From: an uncultured Hungatella sp. | GTDB taxonomy: Bacteria > Bacillota > Clostridia > Lachnospirales > Lachnospiraceae | Assembly (NCBI GenBank): GCA_910586845.1 | Contig: CAJUJV010000006.1 | Location: 1-20,988 of the forward strand | Direction of reading: 5' to 3' | DNA length: 20,988 bases | Part shown: piece after piece, positions 14,001 through 20,722 of the stretch | How positions within the stretch are numbered: the stretch's first letter is position 1 | How the letters are laid out: the number at the start of each line of letters is the position of its first letter | Made by a program: the position numbers and the translations under genes | The notes under the pieces: generated by a model | Databases searched by the model: none | The model's input: only the letters and a program-made list of their open reading frames with translations | Told to the model about the DNA's origin: nothing

Positions 14001-14808
14001 TGTCATCCCTGCCCTTATAGATCTCCTCCCTGTCAGACAGGTACTGCTCATAGACCGCCTGAATAGGAGCCTTGTAAGCGCCATCCGTAAACGTCACATC
14101 CTTCAGTTCCGTCTGGAAGGTGGTGTGGCGGCAGTGGTCGGACCAGTAAGTATCCAGAACCCGGATCTCCGTCATCGTCGGATCCCGGTGTTCCTCCCCG
14201 GCAAAATAGTTCTGTATATGCTGGAAATCCTTGAACGTCATGGCCAGATTCAGGGAACCGTACAGTTCTTTCAAAGCAGCCTCGTCAAAATCACAGAACC
14301 CCTCAAACACCTTCACATCCTCCGGCACCTCAAACACTGTCACCAGAGTCTCCGGCTTGGCGCTGTCAGTCTCCCTGGAGTCTACCGGGTTGATACAGAA
14401 GGACTTGATGGCTCTGGCCTGATCCTCTGTCAGGGTCCCGGAAATCACATAGGTGGTGGCCGTGCGGATCACCGGCTCCTCGTCCTCCCGCAGAAGCTTC
14501 ACGCACTGCTCCGCCGAATCGGCTCTCTGGTCAAACTGGCCGGGAAGATACTCCACGGAAAACACCAGATCCGACTCCTGTCTCGGAAAATCCTCCTCGT
14601 ACAGCATATCTACGGGAGGCTCGGAAAAAATAGTTCCCAGGGCCCTCTCATACGTCTCCCTGGAAAGATTCTCCATATCATAACGGATCAACACACGGAC
14701 GCCGGTCACAGAATCTAACCCCAGGTAGCTTCCGATCTCCCCAGACAACTCCCGGGCTTTCACCGCGAACTCCGGCTTTTTCTCAACGTAAATTCTCTTT
14801 ACACTCAT
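11044..14808 (-). CDS. purL: Phosphoribosylformylglycinamidine synthase, single chain
   Basis: The 1254-residue enzyme catalyses the fourth step of purine synthesis: FGAR plus glutamine and ATP gives FGAM. It is the large form with PurS-like, synthetase and glutaminase parts in one chain. The N-terminal part resembles PurS (about 1-170). DHCRHTTF at 224-231 lies in the linker and active-site region. The two-fold AIRS-like synthetase core follows and includes NHPTEIEPFGGAATCLGG and SIGGKDSMSGTF. The glutaminase domain starts near 992 (HVFIPVFPGTNCEYD), with nucleophile Cys1095 in GICNGFQ and His1225/Glu1227 in AHSERR. It fits the clostridial/streptococcal large PurL type. It starts after AAAAAGGAGGAG. 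It lies outside any other pur genes in this window, downstream of hipA. Confidence 0.97.
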   Translation of the reverse strand: MSVKRIYVEKKPEFAVKARELSGEIGSYLGLDSVTGVRVLIRYDMENLSRETYERALGTIFSEPPVDMLYEEDFPRQESDLVFSVEYLPGQFDQRADSAEQCVKLLREDEEPVIRTATTYVISGTLTEDQARAIKSFCINPVDSRETDSAKPETLVTVFEVPEDVKVFEGFCDFDEAALKELYGSLNLAMTFKDFQHIQNYFAGEEHRDPTMTEIRVLDTYWSDHCRHTTFQTELKDVTFTDGAYKAPIQAVYEQYLSDREEIYKGRDDKFVCLMDLALMAMKKLRSEGKLEDLEVSDEINACSIVVPVKIDGVEEEWLVNFKNETHNHPTEIEPFGGAATCLGGAIRDPLSGRTFVYQAMRVTGAADPRKSLEETLHGKLPQRKLVTGAAKGYSSYGNQIGLATGYVKEIYHPDYVAKRMEIGAVMGAAPRKAVIRETSDPGNIIILLGGRTGRDGCGGATGSSKVHTESSIETCGAEVQKGNAPTERKIQRLFRRPEVSSMIRKCNDFGAGGVSVAIGELAEGLRIDLDKVPKKYAGLDGTEIAISESQERMAVVVDKRDVEQFLAYAAQENLEAVEVAVVTKEPRLVMSWRGKTIVDISRAFLDTNGAHQEASVVLEVPGHEGNPFEDRKDIPDVKAKWLETLSSLNVCSQKGLVEMFDGSIGAGSVFMPYGGKYQLTETQAMVAKLPVLQGRTDTVTMMSYGFDPYLSSWSPFHGAIYAVVSSVAKIVAAGGDYEKIRFTFQEYFRRMTEDPTRWSQPFAALLGAYSAQLGFGLPSIGGKDSMSGTFNDIDVPPTLVSFAVDIASHSHVITPEFKRPGSKIVVFQAERDADDLPVYAQLMDGYGKLARDIKAGKIISAYAVEGHGMAEAVSKMAFGNKLGVKIEHNVDPRDFFAPGWGSIVCEVPDGKVGELSITYTLIGEVTDRGALEYGNTVISMEEALEAWTGTLEDVFPTVSGVDQVSVPDETYDVKEKGGKVYVCRHKTAKPHVFIPVFPGTNCEYDSARAFRRAGATVTDKVFKNLSPSDIRDSVEEFKKEIAQAQIVMFPGGFSAGDEPEGSAKFFATVFRNAVIKEEILKLLNERDGLMLGICNGFQALIKLGLVTEGTVVEQHSDSPTLTMNTIGRHVSKMVYTKVMTNKSPWLMGARLGGVYCNPASHGEGRFVANEQWLKKLFTNGQVATQYVDDKGNPTMDEFWNPNGSYMAIEGITSPDGRILGKMAHSERRGEAVAVNIYGEQDMRLFESGVEYFR

Positions 14809-14883
14809 GTGGTGTCTCCTCCTTTTTGTACTGCTGTTTAAACCTTTGTTGGCTTTCTACGCCTTTTGAACCCTGGTATCATC

Positions 14884-16008
14884 CTAATATGATTTCAGGA
14901 TATCTGTCAAGTCCGATTTCACGGTCTCCTCAATTTCCATAGCTGTCTGTTTCGCCGCCTTTTCAGACAGGCCTGCCTTTACACCTACCGCCACCAGCTC
15001 CTTTCGTCCCGGGTTCCTGCCGTTGCCGTCTACGCAGGTAGCATGCTCCCCTCCTATGGAATTGCTGTAAGTAAGGTCATAAGCAGGTGTCAGCTTCCAC
15101 CTTTTTTCCTGCTCATCATAGAGATAGGAAAAATTCTTCGAATGATCATCCCGATTGTGGGCATAGACATTAAAACACATGCGCCGATACATTTCCTCGA
15201 CCTGACGGCTGTCCTTTGTCAGGAGAAGGGTCAGTTTCATCAGGTCGTGATAATCCAGATTGGGAATCCGATGGGAAGTTTCCAACAGACCGCTTACGGT
15301 GACCATGTGGATCTTTCTCCCCTCCATCCGGTCAAACCGCCTGGCCCCAAAATACCCTTTTCCTCTCCGTGAAGGAAACAGCCTGACCTCAGGCACCTGA
15401 ATCCCGCAGTCCCTGGCGCACAGCATATACCGGTACTCTTCCTCCCCCATACTTTTCCGATCACCAGAAGAGAAAAACTTTACGATCCAGCTCTCTCCCT
15501 CTATATGAACCAGCACTTTCGGTCTGGCTCCCCCTGAGGAACCCCCCAGGCGAAACAGCAGATCCAGATCCCTGCTGGTCTTCTCATTTAAGATTTTTTC
15601 ACATTCCCGTGACAGCCGGTCAAAGTCGACCTGGCCCTGCTCCTCCATACGCGACAGTTGGGGAAAATACTCCAAAGCCCCCATGCCTCCCGCTCCCACA
15701 ACCCCCAGCCGCTCTAAGGCCCCCACAGAGGACGGGGATATCTTGTTAGACAAAAACAGACAATCCCCCAGAAGCCTTCCCCAGCCGTCGGGAAGACTGT
15801 CCGCGAACACACCGAACAGGCCCTCAAGCGCAGCTGATTTTGGCAAAAAAACCTCCCCTGTCAAGGGAAGGCTGAAAGGGCTTAAGGAAAATCCTTCCAA
15901 AAGCCACTGTTTATCATATTGAAAGGCGCAGAACCCACCTTTGGTCTCAGCCAAAGTACCCACCGTCCTGCCATGATATTTTACAGTAAGACTATGAATC
16001 CCACTCAT
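14884..16008 (-). CDS. HipA-family Ser/Thr kinase toxin, no HipB
   Basis: The protein (374 residues from the ATG at 16008) has the full HipA layout: N-terminal subdomain about 1-115 (including ADSLPDGWGRLL), glycine-rich GGSSGGARPK loop (155-164) with serines in the autophosphorylation region, ATP-binding Lys177, catalytic HNRDDHSKN with Asp287 or Asp288 and Asn292, and PAYDLTYS with metal-binding Asp311. It should be an active kinase that inhibits growth by phosphorylating a translation factor. GTG 16014, ATG 16011 and ATG 16008 are all possible starts; GGAGGGG (16014-16020) best suits 16008. The upstream phosphatase gene ends within this start cluster, so translation is coupled. No helix-turn-helix HipB gene precedes it, which is unusual. 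purL follows after 75 nt. Confidence 0.88.
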   Translation of the reverse strand: MSGIHSLTVKYHGRTVGTLAETKGGFCAFQYDKQWLLEGFSLSPFSLPLTGEVFLPKSAALEGLFGVFADSLPDGWGRLLGDCLFLSNKISPSSVGALERLGVVGAGGMGALEYFPQLSRMEEQGQVDFDRLSRECEKILNEKTSRDLDLLFRLGGSSGGARPKVLVHIEGESWIVKFFSSGDRKSMGEEEYRYMLCARDCGIQVPEVRLFPSRRGKGYFGARRFDRMEGRKIHMVTVSGLLETSHRIPNLDYHDLMKLTLLLTKDSRQVEEMYRRMCFNVYAHNRDDHSKNFSYLYDEQEKRWKLTPAYDLTYSNSIGGEHATCVDGNGRNPGRKELVAVGVKAGLSEKAAKQTAMEIEETVKSDLTDILKSY

Positions 16009-16010
16009 CA

Positions 16011-16622
16011 TCACCCCTCCAAATGCCTCCTGTCATTGAGCTCCACCAGTGTGAACCTTCCGGTCTCCCTGTCACACTCAATGGTAGAAATGCTGGCATT
16101 CCCCACGATGATATCCTCGTCCTCATCCCGCCTGGTATCCTTGAGAAGGTACTCCAGCAAAAACACGACCGTGGCCCCGTGAGACACCACAGCCACGTCT
16201 CCCCGGGCCTGGGCCAGGATAGTGTCCAGAGCCCTGCCGCACCTTTCGTAGACCTGGACCTGACTCTCCCCTTCCGGAGGCGCCACATCCACCGGGCTGT
16301 TGTACCACAGCTCCAGCTCTTTCGGATACTTCTCCTGGATCTCCGCCATGGTCATACCTTCCCACACGCCGTAGCCCACTTCCTCCAGGCCCTTAAGCTG
16401 CTCCACAGGCACATTCTGGCTCTTCCCGATGGCCAGCCCCGTCTCATAAGCCCTGGACAGGGTGCTGGTAAATACTTTGGTCACAGGCCGGCTCTCCATG
16501 CCCTTGGCCAGACAGGCCGCCTGCCTTCTCCCCGTGTCATTCAGAGGGATGTCCGTGCTCCCCTGAATCTTTCCCGCCACGTTCCAGTCCGTCTGGCCGT
16601 GGCGTATCAGATATAATTTCAT
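16011..16622 (-). CDS. Histidine phosphatase family protein (phosphoglycerate mutase-like)
   Basis: The 203-residue protein has the histidine phosphatase fold. The phospho-acceptor motif is LIRHGQTDWN near the N-terminus; PLNDTGRRQA, the acid residues in LEEVGYGVWEG and the second histidine in VSHGATV are all in place. Substrates in this family range from 2,3-phosphoglycerate to alpha-ribazole phosphate and other small phosphates; the sequence does not settle which. The ATG at 16622 follows GGAGGACGGACAG, while a TTG five codons upstream would overlap the binding site. It follows a terminator after the sigma-like gene. Its stop overlaps the start region of hipA, so the two are made together. 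Confidence 0.88.
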   Translation of the reverse strand: MKLYLIRHGQTDWNVAGKIQGSTDIPLNDTGRRQAACLAKGMESRPVTKVFTSTLSRAYETGLAIGKSQNVPVEQLKGLEEVGYGVWEGMTMAEIQEKYPKELELWYNSPVDVAPPEGESQVQVYERCGRALDTILAQARGDVAVVSHGATVVFLLEYLLKDTRRDEDEDIIVGNASISTIECDRETGRFTLVELNDRRHLEG

Positions 16623-16636
16623 CTGTCCGTCCTCCA

Positions 16637-16676
16637 AAATCCGGGCCCGATCCAGATTACTGCCGGATTCGGGCCC
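16637..16676 (-). terminator. Terminator after the sigma-like gene
   Basis: GGGCCCGA (16669-16676 on the minus strand) pairs with TCGGGCCC (16643-16650), extended by an inner GGA/TCC, and is followed by a short GGATTTT. The stem is strong but the T run is short (four), so readthrough into the phosphatase-hipA genes is possible. Confidence 0.65.
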
Positions 16677-16703
16677 TCTGTCTCATTTTTTATATCCCGG
16701 GCT

Positions 16704-17216
16704 CTATCTCTCAACCACGCTCATGGCGTCCAGAGTCACCTTCATCACATCCCGGATCTCGTCGCCGGTCAGCTCCATCCGTCTGGCCAGCTCCTCCACC
16801 GTGGCCTCCCGGCCCAGTTCCTCCGCCATCTCAGCGGAAATATCCTTCAGCCTGTTGACCCTGTCCACCATCTTCTCAGCCGTTCTCCGCTCCAGAGACT
16901 GGCTCTCCACAGCCGCCCCCAGAGCCTCCCTGACCCGCTGCCTCAAAAATCCCTCAAAGCCGCCGCCTTCATAGTCGCCCACGGCCATGACAAGAGCCAT
17001 GTTGGCCTCCTGAACCAGGTCCTCCGCCAGAACCCCTCTGTTCAGATAATCCCTGGCAACCTCCAGAACCGCTTTCAGATTTCCCTCGATCAGCCGGTCC
17101 CTGGCCTCCGGATCACCTGCCGCCAGGGCCTGAAACAGCCGGTCATTTTCCGCCTCATCGCAGCACCTGATCCCGCCAAGCTCCTCCAGATACATCTGGA
17201 ACACATTTTCTCCCAT
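16704..17216 (-). CDS. Sigma-70-like protein without region 4
   Basis: The 170-residue protein resembles the central part of group 1/2 sigma-70 factors. Residues 22-100 match region 2 (DRLIEGNLKAVLEVARDYLNRG, then LAEDLVQEANMALVMAVGDYE). Residues 105-170 match region 3 (LGREATVEELARRMELTGDEI). The chain ends where the linker to region 4 would begin, so the -35-binding helix-turn-helix is absent. The segment usually carrying the aromatic promoter-melting residues (TYATWWI in RpoD) reads GFEGFLRQRV, without tryptophan. It could compete for RNA polymerase or have lost initiation ability; the role is unknown. The start at 17216 follows GGAGGTGAGAGGA. It is 96 nt after the second M14 gene and probably the last gene of that operon. 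Confidence 0.8.
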   Translation of the reverse strand: MGENVFQMYLEELGGIRCCDEAENDRLFQALAAGDPEARDRLIEGNLKAVLEVARDYLNRGVLAEDLVQEANMALVMAVGDYEGGGFEGFLRQRVREALGAAVESQSLERRTAEKMVDRVNRLKDISAEMAEELGREATVEELARRMELTGDEIRDVMKVTLDAMSVVER

Positions 17217-17312
17217 TCCTCTCACCTCCGCCAGTCCTGTATTCCGAAAATTCCCGGTTCCGAGCCCTGACAGTCCAGACACCCCTTAACCTCCCGCCAC
17301 GCTCTGCCTGTT

Positions 17313-18248
17313 CTACTCATGAAGCCTCCGGATGATCTTGAAAATAATGGTTCCCTCCATGACCAGGGGTTCCTTGTGGGCAAAGAAAATGATCCCTCCC
17401 GCAGGAGACAGGATTCTGCTGACCACTTCCCCCTCCAGAGGGTGGATGATCTCCGCCAGCACATCGCCTCTGTGAACCTCCTGGCCCGGCTCTGTCAGCC
17501 GCCGCAGGATCCCGGGAGCGTCAGACTTCACATTTCTCAGCTCTTCCTCGTGAAAAACGGTGGCGATATAACCGCTGTGGCTGGTGTACCGCAGAACCCC
17601 CATTCTCACCAGAAATCTCAGAACCGAGGCCACCGCCTGCCTGGCGGACTTCTCGTCGATCCTGTCCGTGGAATTGGTATACAGAGAAAAGGCGCTGGTG
17701 TCCCAGATCTGCCAGTTATAATTGAGGGTAGTGGTGTCCACCGGCCTGGGCTTGCGGATCACCACATAGGGAAGGCCGAAAAGATTGGCCAGGCTGGGAT
17801 TCTGAAATCCTGTCTCCATCATCCGCACATGAGGGATAAAATCCCCTGGCATGTAGAAGCTGGGGAACTGGATGCCGTAGCTGTAGTGCTGTACCACGTC
17901 AAAGACACCCGCCGCGATCCTCTGAGTCGTCTCTCCCTGATCATAGCCTGGAAACATCCGGTTGATGTCCGTGTTGTCCACAGCCCAGAACCGCTTGCCG
18001 ATATTCATGGAAGAATGGTTCACCGACGGGATCACCAGGACCTCGTTGCCCGACATGAAAGCTCCCCGCTCCTCCAGCTCCTTAAGCGTCTTCACCAGCT
18101 GAGAACACACATACATCTGCTGGACCTCATTGCCCCTCATGGCGCCGACGATACAGGCAGACTTGTCCCCTTTTCCGAAATAATACCCGTAGACTTTCAG
18201 ATCGTCCCGGTATGTATTGCCAAGTTCATAGATGATCTCTTTTCTCAA
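17313..18248 (-). CDS. AstE/AspA-type M14 protein, zinc ligands lost
   Basis: The 311-residue protein is a paralogue of the next upstream gene and of the succinylglutamate desuccinylase/aspartoacylase family. It keeps the fold landmarks: CIVGAMRGNE (residues 32-41), VIPSVN, DINRMFPG (94-101) and the C-terminal beta domain with PLEGEVVSRILSPAGG. The zinc residues are changed: HG of the HGDE motif is RG (Arg38), and the second histidine region DIHAS reads GIQFPS, with Gln127 in place of His. It is probably a non-catalytic partner or binding subunit. It starts with TTG in the sequence TTGA, overlapping the stop of the upstream paralogue by 4 nt, behind GGGAGGTGAC. An intact reading frame argues for a retained function. 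Confidence 0.85.
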   Translation of the reverse strand: MRKEIIYELGNTYRDDLKVYGYYFGKGDKSACIVGAMRGNEVQQMYVCSQLVKTLKELEERGAFMSGNEVLVIPSVNHSSMNIGKRFWAVDNTDINRMFPGYDQGETTQRIAAGVFDVVQHYSYGIQFPSFYMPGDFIPHVRMMETGFQNPSLANLFGLPYVVIRKPRPVDTTTLNYNWQIWDTSAFSLYTNSTDRIDEKSARQAVASVLRFLVRMGVLRYTSHSGYIATVFHEEELRNVKSDAPGILRRLTEPGQEVHRGDVLAEIIHPLEGEVVSRILSPAGGIIFFAHKEPLVMEGTIIFKIIRRLHE

Positions 18249-19183
18249 CGGTAGTCACCTCCCAGTACCCGGGCGATCAGAGAGCCGCTGTTGACGATGG
18301 GATACTCCCGAAGGGTAAACACCATGCCGTCGCAGGGGGCGTGGAGAACCTCCTCCACCCTGCCCTCCAGGGGATTTAAGATCTCTCCGATGACCTCACC
18401 CTCATGGATGCTGTCCCAGTGGTCCACATGAGGGAGAAAGATCCCTGAGTGGTTGGCGTTGACAAATCCCACCTGGCCGTCCGTGGAGATAATGGGCCTC
18501 TTGGGCTCAACGGTCTCCCCGTCCCAGATCCCCAGCTCCTTCATGAGACAGAAGATCCCGTCCACCAGCTGGTTTCCGTACTCCGTGGTGATCCTCATGC
18601 CCACGCCCATCTCCACCACCAGGGTAGGCACTCCCGCCATGTTCAGGCTGTGAGCCAGAGTAGCCTCCAGAACCGTGGCCGCCCCGTGGACCCACACATA
18701 GTCGATGTTCAGTTTCCTGGCAAAAGGGATCAGATCCCTGGCCGTCACCTCGCTGACCCGCACCTGGGGGATCTCCCGAAGAAAAATGTTGCTGGCGTGG
18801 ATATCCACGCACATGTCCGCTCCCCTGATATCCTCCATGATCCTGTGGGCCACATACTCCGGCACCGGTCCCTCCTCGCTGCCCGGAAAGATCCGGTTCA
18901 TATCCAGGTCAAACATAGGAATACCCCTGGTAATGGAGTCCACTCCCAGAGGGTTTAACGCCGGGTAGATATCCACGGTTCCCTTCAGATGTTCCATCTG
19001 CTCCCTGATCCGCCGGTTCAGCTCATAGCACACATACTGGCCCTCCAGCTCGTCTCCGTGGGTTCCTGTTACAATACAGATTCTCTTTCCTTTTCCGTCA
19101 TGCTCTTCCGCCTCCAGAGTCTGCTTGCGGATCTGCAGCTTCTCATCTACCGGAAGACCTACGGAAACCACAGTCTTCACCAT
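18245..19183 (-). CDS. AstE/AspA-type M14 zinc hydrolase
   Basis: The 312-residue protein belongs to the succinylglutamate desuccinylase/aspartoacylase branch of M14 metallocarboxypeptidases, which remove acyl or amino-acid groups from amino acids or peptides. Zinc ligands are His42 and Glu45 in THGDE and His129 in VDIHAS. DLDMNRIFPG (92-101) and the candidate catalytic Glu191 in VVEMG are also present. A C-terminal beta domain contains PLEGRVEEVLHAPCDG. Substrate is unknown. The operon context with ATP-grasp and transglutaminase-like proteins suggests that it trims an amide- or peptide-linked product. The ATG at 19183 lies within the last codons of the upstream gene (41-nt overlap), with AGAGGAATCAT as binding site. 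The next gene is its inactive-looking paralogue. Confidence 0.88.
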   Translation of the reverse strand: MVKTVVSVGLPVDEKLQIRKQTLEAEEHDGKGKRICIVTGTHGDELEGQYVCYELNRRIREQMEHLKGTVDIYPALNPLGVDSITRGIPMFDLDMNRIFPGSEEGPVPEYVAHRIMEDIRGADMCVDIHASNIFLREIPQVRVSEVTARDLIPFARKLNIDYVWVHGAATVLEATLAHSLNMAGVPTLVVEMGVGMRITTEYGNQLVDGIFCLMKELGIWDGETVEPKRPIISTDGQVGFVNANHSGIFLPHVDHWDSIHEGEVIGEILNPLEGRVEEVLHAPCDGMVFTLREYPIVNSGSLIARVLGGDYR

Positions 19184-20042
19184 ATGATTCCTCTACCTTT
19201 ACATGTATATTCTGTTTCTGGGCGGCAAACCCTTTGAAACATCCTTTGTCAATGGTACAGTCTCCGAAATCCCTGCCGTGGGACAGTTTAATATAGTCAT
19301 CCCCCGCCAGCCGGTTGTTGGTGGGATCAAACCCGATCCAGGCCCCGTCTGTCCACACCTCGGCCCAGGCGTGGGTGGCCCCCTCCCCCACCATCATGCC
19401 AGCCACATACCGGGCCGGAAAACCCATAAGGCGGCACATGGACAGAAAGATGTGGGCATAATCCTGGCAGACGCCTCCGCCACCCTCAAGGGCCTGAGCC
19501 GCCGTGGTAGTCACATCGGTCTTGCCGGGCACATAGGAAAAATAGCTGTAGAGAAGATTCATGAGATACAAAAGGAAATCCAGGCTTCTCTCATCTTTCG
19601 GCCCCCAAAACTTCCCGCCTTCCCTCACAGAGCCCACGGATTCGCTGCCCTGAAAATTCCCCGGCTTCCAGGCCTTCTTCGCGTCCTCCAGAAACTCCCG
19701 CACCCTTCTGTCAGCCATGGTGTAAGCGGAAGGAAAACGAAACAGGGCGTGAGCGTTGTCCGCCTTTTCCCCTGCCAGACTCCTGTCCACAAAAACCGTT
19801 CCTGCCACATGGACCCTGAGGCTGTCGTGAGGTTCCATGGACTCCCCCACACAGGTCCGGTTGCCGAACCCGTCCGTCAGCTCCAGGACTCCCCCCGACG
19901 GCTCAATCTCACAGGTAAGACCGTAACACCTCTGCTGCCTGTCCTCAGCAGGAAGGCAGCGGAACACAAAGTGGTGCTCCGCCACCGGATTGCTGAACAT
20001 AAGTTCCATGTCATAATGAAACCTCAGTTTTTTCAAATCCAA
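19143..20042 (-). CDS. Transglutaminase-like cysteine protease
   Basis: The 299-residue protein has an N-terminal beta domain (about 1-110) of the kind preceding bacterial transglutaminase cores, and a catalytic core with Cys192 in GGGVCQDYAH, His224 in ATHAWAEVW and Asp239 in GFDPTNN. It has no signal peptide, so it acts in the cytosol. Members of COG1305 near ATP-grasp and alpha-E genes are predicted to hydrolyse or transfer amide bonds in a peptide-like product. It follows the alpha-E gene by 5 nt. The start is uncertain: TTG at 20042 or TTG at 20036; the second suits the GAGGTGA site better. It overlaps the M14 gene at its end. Confidence 0.9.
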   Translation of the reverse strand: MDLKKLRFHYDMELMFSNPVAEHHFVFRCLPAEDRQQRCYGLTCEIEPSGGVLELTDGFGNRTCVGESMEPHDSLRVHVAGTVFVDRSLAGEKADNAHALFRFPSAYTMADRRVREFLEDAKKAWKPGNFQGSESVGSVREGGKFWGPKDERSLDFLLYLMNLLYSYFSYVPGKTDVTTTAAQALEGGGGVCQDYAHIFLSMCRLMGFPARYVAGMMVGEGATHAWAEVWTDGAWIGFDPTNNRLAGDDYIKLSHGRDFGDCTIDKGCFKGFAAQKQNIHVKVEESYGEDCGFRRSSGR

Positions 20043-20047
20043 TCACC

Positions 20048-20722
20048 TCAAAATATACTCCACAGAGCCTCCAGAGCTTCCTCGCCCCGGTCTTTCCATC
20101 CGTCTCCCAGGGCGACGATCTCTGCCAGCCTTTCCTCATCTTCTTTCCTGTAAGAAAGACCGGACCGGTGGAGCCTGTTTACAAACTTGCTGAACTCTTT
20201 TTCCACAGCCTTCGCGGGATAACCCAGACGCATGTACAGATCAAGCCTCTCCAGATATTTGCCGCACTTAATGATGTTGCGGCACACCTCATCCTCCACC
20301 TGGTCGTCCATGCATCCCCAGAAGGCGTTGAGGTAATCAATGACCTGCTGCAGATCATAGGCCGGGGCGTCGGTCCTTCCCCCTTCCCCTTTCAGCACAT
20401 CCAACGCCATCTGAATGTAGGCCAGGGTGTAGGTTCCCAGCTCCCCTCTCATGACCACAGCGTTGTCAAAAGCCCTCTCCATGTTGCTGATGATGGAGTT
20501 GGGGTCCTCCTGGTCAAAGAGATACCTCTGCTGAAAATTCTCCTTGCTTCCGTAAATATCCGGGATGGCGATCTTGTCACAGAACGTCCTGTAAGCCTCC
20601 TCATCCCCGTCGATCATCTCGTCGTAAAAATCAAAATATGTGATCAGAGTGGTCAAAACCCGCTCCGTGTACCGTCCCAGCCAGAAGAGCCGGTCCGCCT
20701 TTTCTATCGAGATAGCACCCAT
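20048..20722 (-). CDS. Alpha-E (DUF403) protein
   Basis: The 224-residue all-helical protein opens with EKADRLFWLGRYTERV, the hallmark of DUF403/alpha-E proteins. FDNAVVMRGELGTY and CRNIIKCGKYLERLDLYMRLG follow; paired Arg-Glu helices are typical. Such proteins always accompany circularly permuted ATP-grasp enzymes; they are thought to assist peptide-bond formation, but no biochemical role is proven. The protein is shorter than most family members (usually about 300 residues). It starts with ATG inside the end of the ATP-grasp gene (19-nt overlap), after GGAGG at a rather long 12-nt spacing, and is followed 5 nt later by the transglutaminase gene. Confidence 0.88.
   Translation of the reverse strand: MGAISIEKADRLFWLGRYTERVLTTLITYFDFYDEMIDGDEEAYRTFCDKIAIPDIYGSKENFQQRYLFDQEDPNSIISNMERAFDNAVVMRGELGTYTLAYIQMALDVLKGEGGRTDAPAYDLQQVIDYLNAFWGCMDDQVEDEVCRNIIKCGKYLERLDLYMRLGYPAKAVEKEFSKFVNRLHRSGLSYRKEDEERLAEIVALGDGWKDRGEEALEALWSIF

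Noticed and set aside
13405..14718. Long open frame of 437 codons on the plus strand
   Set aside because: It is fully antisense to purL, whose protein is unmistakable, has no recognisable domain, and reflects codon bias of the GC-rich gene.
14809..14883. Riboswitch or separate promoter upstream of purL
   Set aside because: Only 75 nt lie between hipA and purL, too short for a purine-type aptamer plus switch, and no clear -35/-10 pair was found.
17319..18254. Plus-strand open frame of 311 codons
   Set aside because: It mirrors the second M14 gene almost end to end and has no family features.
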